Shown piece after piece: positions 1 through 5,225 of a stretch of DNA of 8,161 bases (position 1 is the first letter of the stretch; every line of letters starts with the position of its first letter). Where the stretch lies: the NCBI GenBank assembly GCA_903825095.1, contig CAIJZF010000227.1, forward strand, positions 1-8,161, in the 5' to 3' direction. The notes beneath the pieces are model-generated. The model did no database searches. It had not been told where the DNA came from and saw only the letters and a list, made by a program, of their open reading frames with translations. The DNA comes from an uncultured Bacteroidota bacterium. GTDB taxonomy: Bacteria; Bacteroidota; Bacteroidia; Chitinophagales; Chitinophagaceae. The translations under genes and the position numbers were made by a program.

Positions 1-1
1 A

Positions 2-1420
2 AGCATTAAAAGAAATTTTCGAGTAAACGATAAATTGAAAGGATATCAAAACCTTCAATACATTAATTACTATACTCAAATGACAGGCTCCTTAGATAGT
101 ATTAAATTTTTTCAGAAAAATTTTGGCACACAACAAACTTTCACCTTTAGAAAAATTGATGCAATTCGTTTTAGACAAAACCTAGAGTACAACTGGAATA
201 AGCAGTCTAATACAATGCTTAATTTCATGTATCGTAATAATACCATGGACCAGAACCCTACTTATTCTATAGCGTCTACTAACAACCCAACGAAATTCAA
301 AGGACAAGTGAATAGCAACCATTTTGATGCCTATGTACTAGACCTTCAACATGTATGGAGCCTTCCAGCGCTAAGTAGCAAAATAATGCTGGGCGGTTAT
401 TGGGATATTACCCATCAAAATTTAATTGCCCACTATATAGATATTATAAAAGACACTAGCATTGGTAAGTACACAAAATATGCTTACCCCAGCAGGGATT
501 CACTTATTACAAATTATAATACGACCATTAGCAATAAAGCTATTTACTTTAATTATATCGCCAATTTGAATAAAGCCATTCGTTTGAATATGACCATGCG
601 CTATGATAATTTTGAATATCTTTTTAACAATCTACTTCCTCTTGGAACCCCATCTGCAAAAAATAATTTTACACAATTCACACCTAAAATAGGTCTTACT
701 TATAATCACAGAAATTGGGGTAGCTATATTAATTTTAGCAAGGGCTTTGTACCTCCTCAAATTACCGAGATATACAATGCCATTAGGGTGCCCTATTTAT
801 TACCACAAGATTTTTCCAATAGGGAAATAGGCGCTTGGTACCAACATAAAAAAATAAGCGCAGAAGTTTCCGTGTATTCTTTGCAAGGGAATAACGAAAT
901 TATTTCAGTGAGACAAACGGATGGCGTGAACTTAAATCAAAATTCAGGCGCTACAAGCCATATGGGTATTGAATATCAAGTACGCTATCAATTAGCACCC
1001 ACTATGGAAATAAGTTTGAATGGATCCAATACCCGTCATCAATATTTAAATACTATTATTAAAGGCGTGGATGTAAGTGGTAAAGAAATGAATGCGGCCC
1101 CGCATGTTTTAAATAACCTAGGTATTACTTGGAAGCCAACTAGAATTATACGCGGTGCACTAGAATGGATACGTCAATCAAGTTATTATATGGATGAAAC
1201 CAATGCCACCAAGTATTCTGGCTTTGACTTATTGAATGCCAGGTTCGGACTTCAATTAAAGAAATCGGAACTATGGTTGAATGTTTTAAACCTTACCAAT
1301 ACTTACTATTCTACCATGGCTACCAAAAACTTTAGTGTAAAAGGAAGCAGTGCTTATTCTTATTATTTAGGAGAGCCAAGATCCATTACCATTGGATGGC
1401 GATGGTATATTATTGATTAA
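2..1420 (+). CDS. TonB-dependent outer-membrane receptor, C-terminal part (5' end outside window)
   Basis: This is the beta-barrel part of a TonB-dependent receptor, a family that takes up siderophores, cofactors or glycans across the outer membrane using TonB energy. The frame is open from base 2, so the TTG at base 35 is only an internal codon and the true start, signal peptide and plug lie upstream. The 472 visible residues show alternating aromatic strands typical of the barrel. A segment reading GFVPPQITEIY resembles the late-barrel region of FecA/CirA-type receptors. Near the end, LWLNVLNLTNTYY and YYLGEPRSITIGWRW match the usual closing motif of the family (a 'N-L-x-N-x-x-Y' strand, then 'G-x-P-R' and a final aromatic strand). 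The protein ends four residues after that strand (YIID). The substrate cannot be told without the plug and neighbours. The gene runs convergently into the GLPGLI gene and overlaps its stop by 11 bases. The family is well supported; the ligand is unknown. Confidence 0.9.
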   Translation, partial: SIKRNFRVNDKLKGYQNLQYINYYTQMTGSLDSIKFFQKNFGTQQTFTFRKIDAIRFRQNLEYNWNKQSNTMLNFMYRNNTMDQNPTYSIASTNNPTKFKGQVNSNHFDAYVLDLQHVWSLPALSSKIMLGGYWDITHQNLIAHYIDIIKDTSIGKYTKYAYPSRDSLITNYNTTISNKAIYFNYIANLNKAIRLNMTMRYDNFEYLFNNLLPLGTPSAKNNFTQFTPKIGLTYNHRNWGSYINFSKGFVPPQITEIYNAIRVPYLLPQDFSNREIGAWYQHKKISAEVSVYSLQGNNEIISVRQTDGVNLNQNSGATSHMGIEYQVRYQLAPTMEISLNGSNTRHQYLNTIIKGVDVSGKEMNAAPHVLNNLGITWKPTRIIRGALEWIRQSSYYMDETNATKYSGFDLLNARFGLQLKKSELWLNVLNLTNTYYSTMATKNFSVKGSSAYSYYLGEPRSITIGWRWYIID

Positions 1421-2240
1421 TTCTAATTCTCATACCTCCCATGCCACCGCCTCTTTGCATGTCTTCCATAATTTTTTTCATACTCTCTGCAAATTGCGCA
1501 CGGTTCATTTTATCTCCTTTAGTAGGTTGCTTTAATTCTTTAGCAGCGTACTTAGCTGTAAACTCAGTAGCAGTAATCACATTGCCCCCATTATCGCTAT
1601 CTACTTCTAAAATGGCGCCTGGTAGTCCCGCATAAGCATCAGGCCCAACCGATACAGGAATAGACTCTGTATACCAAACCACTAATTCAATTTCTTTAGG
1701 TTTTACAGGTGCTGCAGTATCTTGGTTGTTTCTATTTCTTCCACCACCAAAACGCATATTCATTTGCTGTGGGGCAATCATAGTAGTTGCTTTTTTACAA
1801 ACAAACTTTGCAATGGTTTTAGTTTCATCCGATAATTTCCAATTATTAGGCTTTAAAGAATCTACAATTAAAAATTCTTTCTCAAATAAAGAACGAGACT
1901 CATATTGCATTTGATTAGGAATATCGGTATAGGTTGCCGTTTCTGGCATTCTAAAATTAAAACGCATGCCGCCTCTTTCTCCGCCGCCTCCGCCGCTATT
2001 AGCAAATGGGTCTGGCGCTTCTTCTTCAGGTATGGTTTTAAACATACTCGCTTGCTCATTAAATAAAAGCTCAAATTTTTCAGTTCTAAACTCAGGAATA
2101 CGAGCTCTCATTTCCGGGTCGGTAATCATTCTATACATATTAATTTTTCTTTCGAAAATTAACTTACCTTCTTTTACTTGTGCAAAAGAACTGGTAAAGG
2201 CTACTAGCATCATTGTAAGTGCTAAGAATATTTTACGCAT
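1410..2240 (-). CDS. GLPGLI family exported protein
   Basis: This 276-residue protein belongs to the GLPGLI family, a Bacteroidota group of secreted proteins often found beside outer-membrane barrel or TonB-type genes and of unknown function. Residues 1-20 form a signal peptide (MRKIFLALTMMLVAFTSSFA, then Q21). The family core is clear: F-V-C-K-K-A at 146-151, W-Y-T-E-S-I-P at 189-195, and the naming motif as G-L-P-G-A-I-L-E-V at 205-213. The protein also has three glycine/methionine-rich stretches: Gly83-87 followed by GGMRFNF at 90-96, MNMRFGGGRNRNNQ at 160-173, and the C-terminus RGGGMGGMRIRINQ at 263-276. The start ATG at 2240 is supported by the signal peptide; upstream is AT-rich with no Shine-Dalgarno, as usual in this phylum. 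It lies 48 bases after the barrel gene on the same strand, so co-transcription is likely. Its last codons overlap the end of the convergent receptor gene. Its location, periplasm or outer-membrane inner face, is inferred. Confidence 0.93.
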   Translation of the reverse strand: MRKIFLALTMMLVAFTSSFAQVKEGKLIFERKINMYRMITDPEMRARIPEFRTEKFELLFNEQASMFKTIPEEEAPDPFANSGGGGGERGGMRFNFRMPETATYTDIPNQMQYESRSLFEKEFLIVDSLKPNNWKLSDETKTIAKFVCKKATTMIAPQQMNMRFGGGRNRNNQDTAAPVKPKEIELVVWYTESIPVSVGPDAYAGLPGAILEVDSDNGGNVITATEFTAKYAAKELKQPTKGDKMNRAQFAESMKKIMEDMQRGGGMGGMRIRINQ

Positions 2241-2288
2241 ATTGTTTATTTTAAAATTTGTATTTTAATAAAGATTTACTAAAGATAA
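2241..2288 (-). other. 48-bp spacer between the barrel and GLPGLI genes
   Basis: This short, almost purely A/T spacer separates the barrel stop from the GLPGLI start on the same strand. No inverted repeat followed by a T-run was seen, so nothing argues for termination here, which supports a two-gene transcript. A minus-strand TATCTTTA overlapping the upstream gene's end resembles a -7 box but has no matching upstream element. The A-rich run before ATG 2240 is typical of Bacteroidota leaders without a Shine-Dalgarno. Confidence 0.5.
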
Positions 2289-5096
2289 TTAATTCATACG
2301 AATCATCACATTTCTTGGACCACCACCGCCTAAACCAGATTTTTGCAAGCTATATATAAAGCTTACTAAGAAGTACTGATTAATCACATTGTATTGTTGG
2401 TCCACAATTTGATTTTGCGATACATTTCGGCTAATACCGGCGTTTTTATTCAATAAGTCAAAGGCACTCACCCTTAATTCTGCCTTTTTATTTTTCATAA
2501 AAAACTTAGAGAAGCTTGCATTCCAAATAGGTATAGAAGTATTATAGCCAGCAGCTCTTCCAGAGTTAATGGTATAAGTAAAGCTTTGATTGAGTAAGAA
2601 GTTTTTAGGCAGGTAATTATTCATCTCAGCGCTAAATACCTTCGTTAAATAGTTAGTATTCAAACCTGCGTTAATGGCATTATTGGTTTTACTATAAGAA
2701 TATCTAGTAGAAAAATCAATATCAATCACTTCATCTAATTGAAAGTTATAGGATACAGAAGGCCCAAATGATTTAGTGACAATGGTATTTAATAAAGCGT
2801 TCGCATAAGATATATTATTACTCACGCCTCCATTTATTCCAAAGTTCATTCTAGAATATATTTTCTTTAATCCAAAACCATAGTTCACGCTACCATTCAC
2901 ACGATAAGCGCCATTCACGTTCACAGGTCTTGATAAAGTAACTCTACTTGGTAAAATACTATCATAATTCACGATAGAGTTATTAGTCGCAGCCGCATTT
3001 AAGTTAGCAAAGAAATTACGTCCTGATATAATTTTAGAAGAGAAGAAACGCATATTTAAATTATGTACATAACTTCTTTTCAAATCGGGATTACCAATAG
3101 TTTGTCTATTAATATTACTTTGATCGAGTACCGGTTGCAACTGCGTTAAAGAAGGCTGATTGGTTGAAGTACGGTAATTAATATTTAAGTTCTTTGTTTG
3201 AGAGAAATTGTATTGGTACATGGCGGTTGGCAAGATATCTTGAAAGCTTTGATTCAATTTTGTTTTCGCACTTATATTCTCGCCTACCAATTGGGCATTT
3301 TGTAAACTAAAGCCTGTAGAGAAATTATACTTTTTTTGATTGGTTCTAAAGTTTAAACCTCCGCCGCTATAAGTATACTCGCTATTAAATTCATTGGTAA
3401 GTCTTGTATTTAATTGATCATAGCTTGAACTACCGCTATTCTTATCGTATACTTTCTTGCTTGTCTTTCCAATGCTTTGACTTAAATAAGCATTGAATTC
3501 TAGTAATGTTTTTTTACCCAAGGGCTCGGTATACACTACATTAGCTGAATAGCTAAGGGTATTGCCTTTTCTAATATTTTGTTGGTCTAAAATAGAGTCT
3601 TTTAATAAAGTACCGCCGCTGCCATAAGTAAACTGGTCGGTGTATTGACTCCCTGTTGCATTAGATTCATTATAACTATTGGTAATGGTAGATGAAATAG
3701 TTCTTCCTTTTTTAGCAAACTTTTTTCTTAATAATAAATTACTGGCCGCATTGCTCGCATCGGTCACACTAGTGGATGCAGATCGAGTCGCATTGGTTTT
3801 AGTTTTAAAAGCGTCGGGTAAAAAAGTTTCTGTAGTATCGTAAGACTCAGAAGTACCGTGTTGCTTTCCAATACTAGGGGTGAATTTATAAGAAAAAGAT
3901 TCTGATACGGTTTGGTCAATGGTGCTACCATAGCTTTGTTGTTGGTTTCTAGTAACAGACCTTGAACTGGAAGTTCTATTAAATAAATTACCTGGCGTTA
4001 AATTTTGTGTGTAAGAATTACTATTATTATTACGCTCTACATCATTCAATGAAAAATTTGCATTGAAATTTGTTTTCTTATTATTAAATAAATTAGAATA
4101 GTTACCACCACCTGAAAGCGTGGTGGCCACACCTTGTGCGTTATTATCGGTTCCACCACCGCCGCCAAAATTAAGAGTCATTCCACCGCCACCGCCGGGT
4201 CTTCCACCACCCCCGCCAGAAAAATTAGCAATGTCTCTACTCGAGAACCCTTGTCTATTGGTATTATTAGCTGTTCCTATTAATGAGTATTGTTCGTCAT
4301 TATTCAATCTATTCCAATTGCCTTGTGCGTCAAATCTGCTAGGTGTTCCAGCGCCTCCTGTTAATTTTCCAAAATTGGATTGGTTTCTATCTTTCTTTAC
4401 TTTTAAATTAATGGCTGTCTCTTCCGTTCCATCATCAATGCCGGTAAACATGGCTTGATCCGATTTACGATCATAGACTTGTATTTTATCAATCGCATCT
4501 GCAGGTAAATTTTTAGTAGCCATTTTAGGATCTCCTGTAAAAAATTCTTTTCCATTCACAAATACCTTGGTCACTGTTTTTCCATTCACCGTAATTCCAC
4601 CCGACTTATCTACTTCAATACCTGGCATTTTTTTCAATAAATCTTCCACCACTGCATTGGGCGGCGTTTTAAAATTTTCTGCATTGAATTCTATAGAGTC
4701 GCCATTAATAACTACTGGAGGCCTGCGTGCGGTAACGGTAACAGATGTCATTTTACTAGCATCTTCTAAATAAATATTATTAAGATTTAATACCGGTGTG
4801 GCTCCTGTTTTAAAGGCAAACCATTGTTGTTGATAGCCTACATAAGAAATAGACAATAAATATTTTCCTGCAGGTACATTTTTAATAGTGAAAAAACCAT
4901 CCTCACCACTTCTAGCAAAACTCACTAAAGAAGAATCCTTTGAACGTACTAAAGAAACCGTTGCATAAGGCAGGGCTCTTTTAGCCATACTATCCATAAT
5001 CGTTCCTTCTATTTGAACATTCTGCGCCATAGATACATAACTCATTAATAATAAGCTATTTAGAATAAGAAGCCTTAGTATACTGGTTTTTTTCAT
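2289..5096 (-). CDS. Outer-membrane beta-barrel protein with carboxypeptidase-regulatory-like domain (TonB-receptor-like)
   Basis: This 935-residue protein resembles Bacteroidota TonB-receptor-like barrels (outer membrane protein beta-barrel family). The frame extends to 5174, but the start at 5096 is chosen because MKKTSILRLLILNSLLLMSY begins a good signal peptide ending at A24|Q25; the 26 extra residues are not signal-like. Residues 27-112 are a carboxypeptidase-regulatory-like domain (EGTIMD, LPYATVSL, G-x-F-x-I-x-N-V-P-A-G-K-Y, SYVGYQ). Residues 117-234 are plug-like (VTVTARRPP, V-E-D-L-L-K-K-M-P-G-I-E-V, VNGKTVTKVFVNGKEFFTGD, D-A-I-D-K-I-Q-V-Y). A glycine-rich insert lies at 294-315, and the rest is Asn/Ser/Tyr-rich barrel. 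The C-terminus is GLGGGGPRNVMIRMN rather than a plain terminal aromatic strand. No TonB box is evident, so energy coupling is unproven. It is followed 48 bases later by the GLPGLI gene, the commonly seen pairing. The ligand is unknown; a role in transport or in assembly/export with GLPGLI are both possible. Confidence 0.9.
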   Translation of the reverse strand: MKKTSILRLLILNSLLLMSYVSMAQNVQIEGTIMDSMAKRALPYATVSLVRSKDSSLVSFARSGEDGFFTIKNVPAGKYLLSISYVGYQQQWFAFKTGATPVLNLNNIYLEDASKMTSVTVTARRPPVVINGDSIEFNAENFKTPPNAVVEDLLKKMPGIEVDKSGGITVNGKTVTKVFVNGKEFFTGDPKMATKNLPADAIDKIQVYDRKSDQAMFTGIDDGTEETAINLKVKKDRNQSNFGKLTGGAGTPSRFDAQGNWNRLNNDEQYSLIGTANNTNRQGFSSRDIANFSGGGGGRPGGGGGMTLNFGGGGGTDNNAQGVATTLSGGGNYSNLFNNKKTNFNANFSLNDVERNNNSNSYTQNLTPGNLFNRTSSSRSVTRNQQQSYGSTIDQTVSESFSYKFTPSIGKQHGTSESYDTTETFLPDAFKTKTNATRSASTSVTDASNAASNLLLRKKFAKKGRTISSTITNSYNESNATGSQYTDQFTYGSGGTLLKDSILDQQNIRKGNTLSYSANVVYTEPLGKKTLLEFNAYLSQSIGKTSKKVYDKNSGSSSYDQLNTRLTNEFNSEYTYSGGGLNFRTNQKKYNFSTGFSLQNAQLVGENISAKTKLNQSFQDILPTAMYQYNFSQTKNLNINYRTSTNQPSLTQLQPVLDQSNINRQTIGNPDLKRSYVHNLNMRFFSSKIISGRNFFANLNAAATNNSIVNYDSILPSRVTLSRPVNVNGAYRVNGSVNYGFGLKKIYSRMNFGINGGVSNNISYANALLNTIVTKSFGPSVSYNFQLDEVIDIDFSTRYSYSKTNNAINAGLNTNYLTKVFSAEMNNYLPKNFLLNQSFTYTINSGRAAGYNTSIPIWNASFSKFFMKNKKAELRVSAFDLLNKNAGISRNVSQNQIVDQQYNVINQYFLVSFIYSLQKSGLGGGGPRNVMIRMN
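4152..4217 (-). repeat. GGN-codon tract encoding three Gly5 blocks in the barrel protein
   Basis: Read on the minus strand, this 66-base stretch encodes Gly294-298, Arg-Pro, Gly301-305, Met-Thr-Leu-Asn-Phe and Gly311-315. It is made almost entirely of GGN triplets, so it stands out as a locally G-rich tract in AT-rich DNA. It sits just after the plug-like domain, among the first barrel residues, and is probably a flexible loop or linker. Because the unit is three bases, slippage would change the glycine count without breaking the frame. On the opposite strand it creates a proline-rich open frame that is not a gene. Confidence 0.7.
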
Positions 5097-5225
5097 ATTT
5101 GTAAAATTACGACTCCATTCGTAAATGGGTAGTTTTTGGAGCATTTTTATTGATAAACGGCAATTCAAAGGCAAATTTGGAGTCTATTTTTTCACCTATT
5201 TAGCTAACTTTCAAAAAAATTACCA
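5097..5225. promoter_or_regulatory. Divergent intergenic region between barrel and amidohydrolase genes
   Basis: These 129 bases separate two start codons pointing away from each other, so promoters for both genes should lie here. No full match to the Bacteroidota promoter (TTTG, about 19 bases, then TAnnTTTG) was found by eye. The nearest -7-like box for the plus strand is TAACTTTC at 5205-5212, one base off consensus, but it lacks a properly spaced TTTG. An 8-bp palindrome CAAATTTG lies at 5172-5179 and offers TTTG on both strands. Neither gene has a purine-rich Shine-Dalgarno; both starts are preceded by A/T-rich sequence. That the region is regulatory is inferred from gene orientation; the exact boxes are uncertain. 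Confidence 0.5.
5107..5124. promoter_or_regulatory. Perfect 6-bp dyad (TTACGA-N6-TCGTAA) next to the barrel start
   Basis: TTACGA at 5107-5112 and TCGTAA at 5119-5124 are exact reverse complements around the six-base spacer CTCCAT. The dyad ends 10 bases before the minus-strand ATG at 5096. As DNA it has the shape of an operator for a dimeric repressor; as RNA it would form a short hairpin in the leader of the barrel mRNA, close to the ribosome entry point. The symmetry is seen directly. Either role is inference, and a dyad this short can arise by chance. Confidence 0.35.

Noticed and set aside
35..37. TTG at base 35 as the start of the receptor gene
   Set aside because: The frame is open back to base 2 and the protein begins in the middle of a receptor barrel, so the gene simply enters from outside the window.
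1441..2268. Several short open frames on both strands (1441-1635, 1726-1914, 1868-2074, 1966-2268)
   Set aside because: They lie within the GLPGLI gene in other frames, and that gene has a signal peptide and clear family motifs; the short frames have neither.
4120..4458. Plus-strand open frame with proline-rich translation
   Set aside because: It is antisense to the glycine-rich part of the barrel gene; its prolines are the complement of GGN glycine codons and it shows no domain or leader of its own.
4567..4773. Plus-strand 68-residue open frame
   Set aside because: It is antisense to the well-supported plug-like domain of the barrel protein.
5097..5174. Longer start for the barrel protein (ATG at 5174)
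   Set aside because: It would put 26 non-signal-like residues ahead of a textbook signal peptide that begins with MKK at 5096.
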